Source: Rallus limicola (taxonomy: Eukaryota > Chordata > Aves > Gruiformes > Rallidae). Taken from it: a stretch of 64,000 nt of DNA. Where the stretch lies: contig JAKCOZ010000005.1 of assembly GCA_022605955.1 (NCBI GenBank), positions 31,348,950-31,412,949 on the forward strand, written 5' to 3'. The notes beneath the pieces were generated by a model that was not told where the DNA came from, made no database searches, and saw nothing but the letters and a program-made list of their open reading frames with translations. Below are positions 37,849 through 49,488 of this stretch, piece by piece; the first letter of the stretch is position 1, and the number at the start of each line of letters is the position of its first letter. The translations under genes were made by a program, and so were the position numbers.

Positions 37849-38869
37849 ACTCTACAAGTTGCCATTATTTTTCTTTTCTTCTTTTTTTTCTTTCTTATTT
37901 TTTTAACGATGAAAGGAGATGAATCACCATCCAGGTCTTTTGTTTTATGATAATGTTATATCATTTGTTTTGATTACACTATAATCCAAATTTATATGCC
38001 ACTGGTCAACAAACGCAGTGAATATGATCTGTTTCTTGCCCTTTGGCTTTGCGCTGACTGGAACTGCTCTCTTCTGGAACAAATCTGCTATCTTGCTGAA
38101 GCTGGGCATTCTTCAAAAGTAGTATTTCTAAATCAACCTCCTTTTCCCTCCTCAAATGAGCTGTGGAACCAGAAACCACCTTATGAGGTGTTCAGAAGCA
38201 CTTGATGAAGCTGAGCTTCTGGTTTTACAAGAATTTTCTGTCAGAGTTCTACAGTATTTCCAGACAAGCCATGAAGAAAGGCTAAGCAGACTGGAGAATA
38301 AGTAGAGAGATAAGAAGTCATCTCTTTATATCAGTTTACAATGATTTAAGTTCAGTAAGCCATTGTTAAGGACACAGTTATTACAACACGGTGTTAGGCC
38401 AAAAGTTGAGGTTACCAAAATAAGTAATCTTTGCAACGTCACTAAAGAGTATAATGTGAGGGTAATGTAGAATAAAGACCTGAATACCAGAGCAGATGGA
38501 AACTGATAGCCACACAGCAGTATTGGAAGTATTTTGTGAGCAAAAAGGAAGCATTTTGAAACATAAGATGGTGGAACCTAAAATGAAAAAATTGGCTCTG
38601 ATCTCTTCCAAAGTTTGAAAGCGTTTCAGATCTGGAGTTTCTGACCTCACACAAATGTCTATCAATAATTACACATTTAACAACAAAAGAAGATCTACAG
38701 AGCAACTTCTGGATCAGATCCTAGAATGTAACACTGCTGTTTTGAGTCTCATAAGTTGTTTGGTGACCCAAAAGCTAGTAGAGCTGTATGAGAATGCTAT
38801 TAGTCTTTGGAAACATTTCTCCAGTAGACCAGAGTCAGGATGGCAATTCCAAATGCCACAGAATGCCAG

Positions 38870-39080
38870 AAGCTGTAGCAATGGAATTTCCAATAAGGCA
38901 CAATGCTAAGCATGGGACCAGGTTTCCCAGGGAAGTTTTACAATCTCCATCCTTGGAGATTTTCAAAATTCAAATGGACAGGGCCCTGAATAATCTGATC
39001 TACCTTTGAAAATAGCCTTTGTTTGAGCAGGAGGTTGGACCAGATGACGATCAAATCTCCTTCTATGCTTCCATGATGTT
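38870..39080 (+). mobile_element. CR1 LINE 3' end, older copy
   Basis: 'aggtttcccagggaagtt', 'ctccatccttggagattttcaaaa', 'ggacagggccctgaataatctg' and 'aggaggttggaccagatgac' follow the CR1 3' UTR consensus in order on the plus strand. The terminal octamers have decayed to 'tatgcttccatgatg'. It is longer and more diverged than the other two CR1 copies, so it is probably an older subfamily. It lies about 1 kb after the AKAP6 stop. Confidence 0.88.
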
Positions 39081-39813
39081 GCTAGGAGGAAAGGCTATTA
39101 CCACCATCCATGAAAACCACTAGTACTCTCCTACTGCAAACTATGTAGCTGTAGCAGAGGATCTGGGCCTGTTTATACAAAATAGATTGCTTTACTGCTG
39201 TTAGATAACTAACTTCTGCATTTCCTGATTTTGCTACATAATATTACTATGCCTTGGGCTTTTCTTTTGCACATTTTGGTGTTTTACCCAACATTCACAG
39301 AGTCACATATGTATAAATATGTGTAGCAAAGTTTATGACAGAAATTGTCTACAGCTTGCCACTATCTCTTTCAACACATACCTATTTGAATAATGCATTG
39401 TCATGGAACCATCATAGCAAAGAGGATATTTTTTGAATAGCTTTGAAATGCACTATCATGACCTGGTGATAGACAATTAGGTTAATACTTGGACACATTC
39501 AAACAACCAGAGAAGCAATGGAAATCAACTGGGAATTACAAAACTCATAGATGATATTATATATTCTAGAATTACATTGAAAGGATTATGTGTATATGGA
39601 AGCTTCTATTTGGAAACTGAGATGCTGAGAAAAGTCTGAGGTTTTTAAGTGATAATTATGTAAACTTTTCCTAAATTACTGTTTTATTACTTTTCTTATT
39701 TTTTCACTCATTTTAATTTAAGGAAGAACACCGACTATACTGAGTGTGATTTCATTCTTGTTCTTATTCTTTCACTGATGAAGATAACTTATTTTTTCAA
39801 TTCATTAGTACTT

Positions 39814-39950
39814 TTAGTACTCTGAGGATCTCAAAATACTGTATAAACACTTTAGAACTTCATGCTCACATTCTAGCCAGCTGGGATATGGCGTATCTGG
39901 TTAAAAAAGCATAAGGACTAAGATCAGACACAGAGGATGGAGATATTAAA
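39814..39950 (-). mobile_element. Possible MIR/L3-like ancient repeat
   Basis: 'ctctgaggatctcaaaatactgtataaacac' resembles the 'tttgaggatctcaaagcgctttacaaac' block of ancient SINE/L3 tails in reverse orientation. A weak 'cagacacagaggatggag' segment follows about 80 bp on. The match is short and diverged. Confidence 0.3.
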
Positions 39951-40881
39951 AAATGCCCCAGAATGTGATAAAATGTAATGCACAGTCTGTATGGAGCAAC
40001 TTGATAGGGTTATGTTATAGTTTAAATTTTTGCCCAGGGGTTGAGAAATAATTTTAAGGTAACAAAGCCCTTTACACTACATCCCACTTTTTACATTTAG
40101 GCATATAGACAGGCTCTTAACTGGTGCATATAGCACTGCTTCCATGGAAATGATGTACTGTATTATTACCTATAGTAAAGCCCTAGGATACATATAGTTT
40201 ATCTCTGGCACATCAAAAAAAGAAAATATGAGCAGCTAGATTTGGTTTCACTAAAGTCTGAGCTCCCTTCCCCCATTCACATGCTTGGTGCTTTAACTTC
40301 ATCTCTCATGCTATGGGGAATGAATTACAGAAGCAATCTATCCTAATTTGTTAACTTATTCAAATAACAGTTATTATACTTAACTATGCTAAAGATTATC
40401 TTTTTGGTGGCAGATTGTTTATTTTTTGATGAGGCTAATTACTGATTTTCCAAAGGTAATTTACATTTATTACTAATACATCTTTTAAAATGTGACAGAT
40501 AAATGTTGTTCCCATAAGTGTATTATGAAAAAAGTTACTATTTAAAAACACATTATTTAATTTGAAAGATAAATGGCAAACACCATTATTTTTCCTGTAG
40601 CACCTGTGCTGTAAGCTCATTTAAATGTGTAATTCCATGTGTAGCTGCAATACTTAGAGAAAAATATTCTATAGTATATGTGTACCTTAAAAGCATGCTG
40701 AGAATTCAAAGCTAAAAAGCCATAGTTTCATGTGTAGTTTGATTTTGTACTGGTTTAGTATTTGCCTTGGCTGTACGGGATAATAAAAGTTTTTTGCCAA
40801 ATGTTCCAATCCTGTTATTTAGCAGTGTGCTACCAAAACCCCCCAAATTTATGGGAAAATAATAACAATTCTATAAGCAGG

Positions 40882-40965
40882 TGTGGTGGTTTGGCCCTTG
40901 CTAGAGGCCAAATGCCCATCAAATCCACTCTCTCACTTCCCTTTTCAGCCGAAAATATCTGTCAG
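40882..40965 (+). mobile_element. LTR 5'-end fragment (second avian ERV family)
   Basis: The segment starts TGTGGTGGTTTGGCCCTTGC and continues 'tagaggccaaatgcccatcaaa' and 'ccactctctcacttccc'. This wording is typical of another abundant bird ERV LTR (TGTGGTGGTTTGACCCTGGCTGG..GCCAGGTGCCCACCAAAGCC). Similarity ends after 'cagccgaaaatat'. No 3' terminus or target duplication was found, so it is a truncated relic. Confidence 0.6.
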
Positions 40966-41445
40966 CACCCACTGGTCTCTCGTATGAGCCAACATGGAGT
41001 TCTTCAAGAGAGGTGCTTATAAAGCTATACTGATTTTATTTCTAAAGTAGGGGGTGGCTTGAATAACCTATCGTTCTGTATATGAGATCATGCAATCTTT
41101 TGCTGTCACTGTGACCCATGACTCACCAGTGGGATTGGAATTTTTAGTCACATATTCAATATATGTAGAGGTCAATACATTAAGACAGTTTATGTGATGG
41201 TTATGTGACCAAAGTCTTTTCTAAAGGATACATTTGACTTCTATGTGTAATGTTAGTTCTTACGAGTCAGTCACAAAAGCTTTTTCCTTCCTTTTGTACA
41301 GAATTTGTAATTTAAACTTAAGTTTTAACTTAGTTTAGGGAAAAAATATTTTACTTGGGTTTAATAAAACGAAATTGTTTTTATCTGACAGCATTGCAAT
41401 GTTAGCCAGAATATCCAGTCACCTATTGTAGCCAGTAGAAACCCC

Positions 41446-41645
41446 AGACTGGTACTCAGAAGGCCTGACTGTTATTTCCTGCTCAGCAATACATTATTTT
41501 GGTGTGGCTTATTCCTTCCTCAGTTTCTTTAGCAACAAAAAATAATAAGAATAATGAGCAATGGGACCTCTAAAGCATGATTTATTCCCAGAAAAGTGTT
41601 TTGAGATCCACAGATAAAAAAAGATGATAAATAAATGCAAAGGAC
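41446..41645 (+). mobile_element. MIR/MIR3-like ancient SINE relic
   Basis: The segment follows the MIR-type layout on the plus strand. First come 'ctcagaaggcctgactgttatttcctgctcagcaat' and 'ggtgtggcttattccttcctcagtttcttt'. Then come 'aataataagaataatgagcaatgggacctc' and the tail 'aagtgttttgagatccacagat', ending 'ataaataaatgcaaag'. The last block corresponds to the 'gcgctttgagatcc' tail. It is a relic shared in principle across amniotes. Confidence 0.55.
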
Positions 41646-42103
41646 TGTTAGTTAATTATTCATTCCATGAGAAAAAAAATATACAGCTTTACACAATAGT
41701 TAATATGTAATCATTTACTTTTAGAGACTGGAACTGCAAAAATAATCTGAATCTTTGCTTACCATTTTTTTCCTAGAGGTTTTTATAGGGAAGTAGATAC
41801 TATAATCTTTCTTTATAGAGTTTAAAACACTCTAACTTTTTAGTTCCTTACAGTAGCTGACTTAAAAAACTTTAATAGAAGAAGCAGATAATCTTGTATT
41901 GTCTGTGAATTACATAGTTTTTGAAAAACCTGATGCAATCCATCAGTGAGACTTTTCTTACCTTACATGTGAACCTCATGCCAGAGTTGCAGAATCCCTT
42001 TTGATACAATCTTCCCCTTCATTCAAACCTATTCTTCATTAATTTCTAAACAAACTGTTGAGCTTTTCTCTATTTTCATGTAAGTATATTTCTTCTATAA
42101 AAT

Positions 42104-42121
42104 GGGGGGGGGGGAGGGGGG
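42104..42121 (+). repeat. G-run (G11 A G6)
   Basis: Seventeen G residues interrupted by one A, on the transcribed-sense strand of the probable AKAP6 3' UTR. A run of this kind can fold into an intramolecular G-quadruplex in RNA. Confidence 0.9.
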
Positions 42122-42850
42122 TCAGTCACTTACAGCAAACAAGATCAAAGCAGAAAGTAACTGGATAGATCCAGATATTCCTGCTTAATTTGGAAGGCAT
42201 GTCTGGAGTGCCTCCATGGAAATACCTATGAGATGTACTCTGCACTAATCTGTGAGCTGTATTCTGACAGTTATGTCTTCATAATCCTCCACATAAACCT
42301 GTGCTCTTTGATGAATAGTTTAACCCTGAACTCTGTGCTGGATAGTTCTATAGTATGAAAATTTAACTCATTGCTGGTACTACAAGTGTCTAAATAGCAG
42401 TTTGCAATTTAAAAATACAGTTGTGACACTGACAGTTCTATTCATGGACCACTTCTGTGACAATCCTTTCCTCCTTGCCATCAAAATCTCATTCTATATG
42501 TTTACACAAATGTTTAAATAAGTGATGGGTAGAAGTTTTTGTTGCTTTTGAAAATTCCTATGTTTTCATTGATTGGTGCATTTTTGAGTGCGCTGAAGGT
42601 AAGTTTGCAGGTAAAGATGAGGACAGGATCCATGGAAAAGGTCAGATTCGATGACTTCCCTTGTTTCTTTAGAAACAAAGTCTTCACAAAAATCAATGTG
42701 TTTTTTACATCAATACCATTTTTTACACTAACTTGTACCTCAGGCTGTTAAAAGTTATTGTTTGCCTACTGTATGCTTTTGCATTAAAGGCTCTGGCATG
42801 TGATCATTTAATGGCTACCTATGCTTGTTCTGGAAGAGCTATGTTTTGCA

Positions 42851-42856
42851 AATAAA
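42851..42856 (+). terminator. AKAP6: Candidate polyadenylation signal (AATAAA), 5.05 kb after the AKAP6 stop
   Basis: AATAAAACTTCATTTTCTG follows a stretch with ordinary UTR composition. It is one of several AATAAA hexamers; others occur near 38470, 40786 and 43834. Choice among them cannot be made from sequence alone. Confidence 0.3.
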
Positions 42857-43833
42857 ACTTCATTTTCTGTAACCTACTATTACTCTTTTGTTTCCTTTTA
42901 GAAACTTGGCTGCAATTCAGGTACAGGTTCATCCTGTAAACCCTGGGATGACCTCCAATTCCATTGTATCACTGCCTTTCATTACACTGACTCCCAAGAT
43001 AAATTTTCTTTCCAAATGTGATTTGTCCATGTTGGCTTTGTGATCAGGCTGCATATGCTAGTCCTGTTTCAGTGATCATTTTGTATTGTAGCAAGGCCAT
43101 CTGCTTTCATAGGGATTCCTTTCCCAAGCTACCTCTAATGACCTCCCCTTCCTAAATGGGATGCTCCTGTACCACTTATCACTGATTATGTTCTTAAAAG
43201 TTTTGAAGTTCCACATAATTCATGATCAGTCTGGTTCATCTTTTCAGAACTGTACCTGTCAGTACTCTTCTATTTTATGTATCAAATTTAATATTTATGT
43301 GTATAATGCATAAGTTTATTGAAACTGTTTTACTTTTAAAGTGATGATTTTGTTGGACTGCAGCAAAAAGAAGACATTAGCCCTCCAGATTAAATACATT
43401 TAAAATTAAGCAATTAGATTGAATGGCATTTTATTTATTTAATTTTTAAATTTAATCTATGCAACACTTCAAGAAACAACTACATGGTGTTGTATATTAG
43501 GAACTGTTGACATTCTACTGTATTAAGTACAACATTTTGGGTTTTTATGCTTCTTGAGGTGGTAATGAGAAACAAAAGTTTTTTAAAAATGTGTGCCTTG
43601 CTGTATTTCTTATACCATTTATTAAAAAGCTGCTTTCACAGTAAAATTATGTTGGTTTGAAAGGAGGAAATAGCAAGGTTAAGATGTGTGAATAATTTCT
43701 GTATATATGTATAACCAAGTGCAAACATTGATGTATAATGACAGTATAAAATGCTTTCATGTTTGTGATGTCCAGTGATGTGGAAAATATAAGCCTTAAA
43801 ACCATTAGATTGCATGGTAATTAGAATTGGCAT

Positions 43834-43839
43834 AATAAA
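43834..43839 (+). terminator. AKAP6: Candidate distal polyadenylation signal (AATAAA)
   Basis: AATAAA is followed after 16 bases by an A-run beginning at about 43855. The AT-rich, T-run-bearing sequence before it looks like UTR; the sequence after it does not continue that pattern. The UTR length implied, about 6 kb, fits AKAP6. Confidence 0.4.
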
Positions 43840-44597
43840 CATAGTTTATTGGGGAAAAAAAAAAAGCAGAACTGGTGATCTGTTTTACCTGCGTTCCAAG
43901 AACAGGATGCTTTATGAAAATACAGAAGACTATGTTTTTCTTTGCAAATATTGCCTAGATAAGTGTGATTCCATAGCTGGTGAAGATCTGTGCTACCTGG
44001 CTCAGAGGTAAGGAACCATGTCACTGAAGATGCTACAGGTCTTTTGAGCCAAACAAGGAGACACATATATTTAGTAGTATAAATCAGTGCACTGCCAACT
44101 GCAGTTGTGGCAATGATCAAGCACACTTTTATGGCAGGTCTTTTCTATGTTTATCATTATCAGTTTGTTGTCTGGATCTAAAAATTCCATTCATTTACAT
44201 TGTTGTATTGAGGAAGCTTCATATGTATTTATATAGACACTTTTACAATTGGTTGTTTCAATGACTTAGACTGTACATTTTTAATTATTTTATCCTGTCC
44301 TAAAGCTATATTGGGTGGCCAAAATAAGCCAGACAGCTTTATAATCTATCTCTACAAACATGGCATTCATCTCCTAAAACAGAATTGAGATGTGATATCA
44401 GGAAGATTAAAAGGCAGGGAGCGCTCTCCCATATCACATTTTATCACTAGTTTTCTAAGTATGTAATTTTTTTACAAAAAGCTTCAAAATTCTTCTTCCT
44501 TTAAAAAATGTGTATCTCTTTGACAAGCTTAGCTAGTAGCTTAGAGGAACTCCACTGACCAGCTTATACATTCATATAACACAATTAAATATTAAAT

Positions 44598-44611
44598 CCC
44601 CCCCCCACCCC
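44598..44611. repeat. C-run (C9 A C4)
   Basis: Thirteen C residues with one A. It is roughly the reverse complement of the G-run at 42104-42121. It lies about 750 bp beyond the preferred 3' UTR end. Confidence 0.9.
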
Positions 44612-46888
44612 TGACCTCATGGTTTTCAATTGTTAACACATTCCTGTGGGTGAAAGAGAAAAATTATTTATATCTCAATTTAAATTTTCACTGCATAGTC
44701 TTGGGTAGGCTTTGATGTGCATAGGGCAGCAGAAACAATTCTTAGCATGAAGAGAAGTAAATAATAAGCAATTTTTAAGAGAGCATTTTGAAACCATAAA
44801 ATTTTCTGCTCTTGCATATCATGTATCACGTACAAATCTAATAGGTTAATCTTTAATTACCTAAAATGTATAACTATATAGCTAAAGATAACTTTAAAGA
44901 ATTTCTTAATATTTCATTATATAGAGAGTAATTTGGAACAGAACTCCTAAATTTTAGTAAAATATTGACAGTGAAAATTATATTATTCTATTAATTATTT
45001 CAAACATGATTTTAAAAATTGTCTTGACGTGGGGATTGAGTTTGCAATCATTCCTTTTTTTCCTCCTTAGCATTTTCTGATTTATATTTTACTTTTTAAA
45101 TTTTACTTTGACTATAGTCATACCTTACACTATGATGACAGCAAAACTAGTAAGTCAGAGGCTTTTCAGATCTGTCACCTAACCCAACAGACTGTGCAGA
45201 GTTCCATCAATTACTTGTACCATTCTATTAGGCTATTTTCCACAAATTTGCTTTTTTCCTGGGGGAAGGGAATAGTAGTACTTGTCAAATCAATAAGCCA
45301 CATATTCATCGTGGTGTAAGACCCATCGTTATCAACTATTCCCTTTTTTGTCACAGTTAGAAACTTTACCCTTTTTCATTTTTCTTCTCAGAATATATTG
45401 GACTTTGTTGTCAACAAAAATGATTTATAAAGGAAAAGAAATCTCTGGTAAGTCATATGCTTATGGCCAAACTCTGCCTAGAACTTGCCAGAAGTTCTGG
45501 TGCCATTCCCTAAAGAAAAAATATTGGGATAGTATAAAATTAACGTTACTGTACAAATGTTACCTCTAAGGTCAGCCCATTCATGGACCACTGTATAGAT
45601 TCTCTTCCCTGGTGGTGAAATTCTCTTGTGGTGGAGACACATTGCAAGCTTTCTGCAGCATTTATCCCCGCCTAAAGTTCCATAGGCTGCTTTTTATTCC
45701 ACACACTCCTTGAACAACATCCGCAATGTGTGAGGAGACCATTTGACAGCAGTGGCCCTGACAGGTGGATCTCCTTTTCCTGCCTGCTTCACATTCCTTC
45801 CATGGAGAGCCAGCAATGCACACTACTATGGGTGGTAAAAAACATGCCTAGGGCTATGATTTAAAAGGTGTTTTGTAATCAGACTAGTTTTATATATGGA
45901 TGGCCTTGTAAACCATGTCACCAGTCTCTCTCACTTCATGGTTTGCCTTTTTCCCAAGGTAAGTCACAGAGTTTTTATGGAGCAGTGCCTCTGTACCTTT
46001 GTAACAGTAAGGGAAATTGAGGTGACATCTCTGTCCCAATGTTTGTTTGTGCTATTCATTGTATACTTGTGCAAACATAAGCATACAAACACAGGCAAAG
46101 ATACTAAAATTGTTACTGCTTGTCTCACAGTTCGAATAAAGAGTCACTGTAACCCAGATGGCATCTCAACCTTGCTCCTTGGTAACAGGATCCATGGATG
46201 ACATAGCCTCCTGTATCATGTATTTTAGAATTCTATTCCAATACCCCTGTGTTGAGCAAAACAACACATTTTGACTAAAATGTATCCATTAAAAGGGCTG
46301 CTTTTTGGGGGGTGGAGGTGTGGAGCGGAGCAGAGCTGATTTGAAGACACCAGGAACAATGTTGTAAAGGTTCCGTTGCTGCAGTGCACAGAGAAGGGGT
46401 TATTAATGTTCAGGCCAGAGAGTACTCACACATGGATCGAGAGGATTAACGGTTATGTCAAGTTCTCAGCCAAGTCAATCTCCTTCACTGACAAGTTTCT
46501 ACAAACTTATTCCTAATAATAGCATCACTTTGAGAGGGATTTTGGCCAACAAATGACATCTGATCTATTGCCTTCAGTGCTCTAATTTTTCAGACTTGCC
46601 CTGTCTTTTATACCTTTCCCACCAACCTAGATCACTTACACTTTTCATTTGACTATCATTTGCTTAGTAAATGCATGTTCATCCCTGGTTTTAGAAATAT
46701 TTTAAGGACTAGACCATAAATGAACTTGGCATTACATAGGTCTGTGCACTGAGTGAATGTTAAGTGCTACAGTGCTTAAAAAATGATATTTCCTATGAAA
46801 TAGCAAGTAGTATTAATTTATTTCTGGGGAGAGGGGAAATAAGTTAAAAGGAAAGCTAGAATTTTATAAATCAGTCATTTCAGTGTAC

Positions 46889-47480
46889 AAATATGTTGTG
46901 GTTTAAAGCTTGCAACTAAGCACCACACAGGATGGGGGAAACAACTGGAAGAATGAAAAAGAGAAAACTCCTGGGCTGAGATAAAGACAGTTCAATAGGT
47001 AAAGCAAAGCTGCATGCACAAGCAAAGCGAAGCAAGGAATCCATTCCCCACTTTGCATGGGTAAGCAGCTGTTCAGCCATCCCCCAGGACATCAGGGCTC
47101 CATCACATGTAATGGTTACTTAAGAAGAGAAATGCCATTGCTCTCAACGTCCCTCCCTTCCTTCTGCTTCCCCCAGCTTTATAGCTGAGCATGACACCGT
47201 ATGGTAGGGACTATCCCTTTGGTCAGTTTGGGTCAGTTGTCCCGGCTGTGTCCCCTCCCAGCTCCTTGTGCACCCCCAGCCCACTGGCTGGTGGGGTGGT
47301 GTGCGCAGCAACAAAGGCCTTGGCTCTGTGTAAGCACAGCTCAGGAGTGATGGAAACACCCCCAAAAATACTGTGAACAGCCCCAGTGGAAACAGTTTTC
47401 AGCACATATCCAAAATACAGGTCCAGACTAGCTCCTATGAGGAAAATTAACTCTATCTTAGCCAAAACCAACACAAAATA
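46889..47480 (-). mobile_element. Solo LTR, copy 3 (582 bp), minus strand, perfect 5-bp target duplication
   Basis: The LTR proper is 46894-47475, flanked by AAATA on both sides (46889-46893 and 47476-47480). Read on the minus strand it starts TGTGTTGGTTTTGGCTAAGA and ends 'tttaaaccacaaca'. Its length equals that of copy 1 (582 bp), so copies 1 and 3 represent the standard form of the family. It is a solo LTR without internal viral genes. The AATAAA position is changed here (minus-strand 'ggaatggattcc'), so no signal remains. Confidence 0.92.
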
Positions 47481-49349
47481 TGTGTCTTTGCAATGCCGGG
47501 TTTGTAAATGGAAGTGAAAACAATTTTTATGAATAAGTGCAATTTTTGAGATCTTTGTTGTAATTACTGTGAAGATGTTTTAAATGCAGCAAGGATCCAG
47601 TTATAGCATTTTCCAAAGAAACATGAGAGTGACAGGGAAAGGGAAACATATTTGACAAGATTTCAAGTAATAATGGAAACACATAAAACATTATTGATGC
47701 ACTTCTTTTACAGAATTAAAAAAACCCCCAGACTCTGGAAGAACTGATACTGAGCATCAGCCATCTACCCCAAGCCTAAAACTGCTTTTTGAAGGGAAGA
47801 TAAATGCTACTGGAAATATTGTGCTCTCAAGTGGGGTGGCACGGCAATTTTTCATGCAGGCTACTTTATATCTATATACCTGAACTTCTTCCTGTAGGTC
47901 TTGAATCAGAATTCTCATGGCAGATTGTATTTAGAGAGCATGGGTTTTGTCATTTCTTCAGGAAATTTGAGCTGAGAAACATCTTCTTCTACAACATGAA
48001 GCTGTAGCAATAGTATACAATGGCAGACAAAAAATTATAAGATGAAAACAGAAAAGCAATTTTTCTTTCCTGGTGGTCCCATGATAGTAGTTTAATCAAG
48101 AGTACTATAAACTTTGTAGAATTATGATAGTTCTATTAACCGATCATTATTTATCCTGATACACTCATGCCAGACAGATCTATGTCTCTCTATAGTTTTT
48201 GCTTTACTCACCTCCAAATGGTGCTTTTCAAAATAATGAGAAGATTGTGGAAATGTATTTTCAATGATTAAAATTATGGCATGAATCTAAAGAAACGCAA
48301 CCCCACAGCTCTTTTTGGTTGCTGACTATCTGTGACAGCCCACCTGATCAGTGACACTTCTGGCCATATGGTGTGGTAGAAACTCTTTAGATAGAGCTCT
48401 ATTTTCTATTATTAATGACTGCTAAAGAAAGCTTCCCCTGTAAGGGGAGTTTGCCTTAAATGAGAATATAAATGGTTCTCAAACCTGTTGCTGTTCATTT
48501 TACATATTCCTGCATCTCTTATCCTTTGGTCTTCCTCACTGAACAGGTCTTCATTTGCACCTTTTCTTCTTGCATAATTCAGTGACTAAAGGAAAATTTT
48601 GCTACTCATGATCATAACAGGCGAGTCACAGGTAACATTTTGAAAGGTGGGTGGGTGTCAGGAAGAACAACTGGAGCTTGGAGTGAGGCAAAGGTGGCTG
48701 GTAGATATGTACTACTGCAGCTGTGCCAGCTCAGCTGGAGGGAGGATTTGGATCTGTGAATGTCGTGCTGGCTGCTGACTGAGGAAGAAGAGAGAAGCTG
48801 AGGAGGAGGTGGAGCTTCAAGGATGGTTATTGAGAAGTAGTTCTGTTTAAAATATTTGTCGAATGATAGGAGCGTACACTGTATTGAAACAGATTTATCT
48901 CTACTGCTAGACTTGTTATTGCAAACTGTAAAGTGATGCTATTCATGAATACTTATTTTTCCAAATCTGCTGTTCAGTATGCCAAGCATATCAATCAGAT
49001 GTACCATTGTCAGTTAATTAACATTTGATTGCATTAAACATAGGGTGTTGAAGATGAGGTTTCTTCTTGGAGGGGGAGGGGTATCTATGTGTGAGTTCTT
49101 TGGAGGGGGACGGATGTGTTCTTAATAATTATAGTCAATTGTTGGTAAAGTCAAATTGTAATCTGTGCGTACATATTTCTGTGCCACTTCCCACTCTTAC
49201 GGCCACAGTAAGAGGGGAAGACAAAGGCATTAAATATATCAGCACCTTAGTCCTTATCCGTATAGCCTGCATACTGGATTTTTGTATGTAGAACAGCATT
49301 GAGGAATGTAAAGGTTATCATATTAGACAAGTGTAGAGGAAAGATATGT

Positions 49350-49488
49350 GAGAAAAGAAAAAGGAAAATAAAAAGAAGAGGGAAAGAAAACAATAGAAAA
49401 GGAAATTAAAAGAAAAAATAAAAAGAGAAAAGGAAAGGAAAGGAAGTAAGGAAGAGGGAAAAGAGAGAAGAATGGAGGGAGGGGGAGT
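49350..49488 (+). repeat. Polypurine tract (GAAA/GGAA-rich), about 139 bp
   Basis: The plus strand is nearly all A and G, with only a handful of T or C interruptions. It grades from GAAAA-rich through (GGAAA)n to GAGGGAGGGGGAG. Long one-sided purine tracts can form triplex (H-DNA) structures. On the minus strand it leaves a Ser/Leu/Phe-rich open frame that is an artefact of composition. Confidence 0.9.

Larger units (their letters stand above)
37802..43855 (+). other. AKAP6: Probable AKAP6 3' UTR
   Basis: The sequence after the stop stays non-coding. AKAP6 is known for a very long 3' UTR in mammals. Candidate polyadenylation signals are AATAAA at 42851-42856 and 43834-43839; the latter comes 16 bases before an A-run that starts near 43855. 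The tract from about 43200 to 43840 is AT-rich with TATTTAT-type motifs, typical of long UTRs. It also contains a CR1, MIR-like relics, an LTR fragment and a G-run, so conservation must be patchy. A strong donor at 37843 leaves open whether the first part is spliced. The 3' limit is inferred. Confidence 0.45.

Noticed and set aside
48640..48840. GC-richer stretch with CAGCTG motifs considered as an exon or promoter island
   Set aside because: It has almost no CpG, no convincing splice pair and no open frame with a recognisable peptide.
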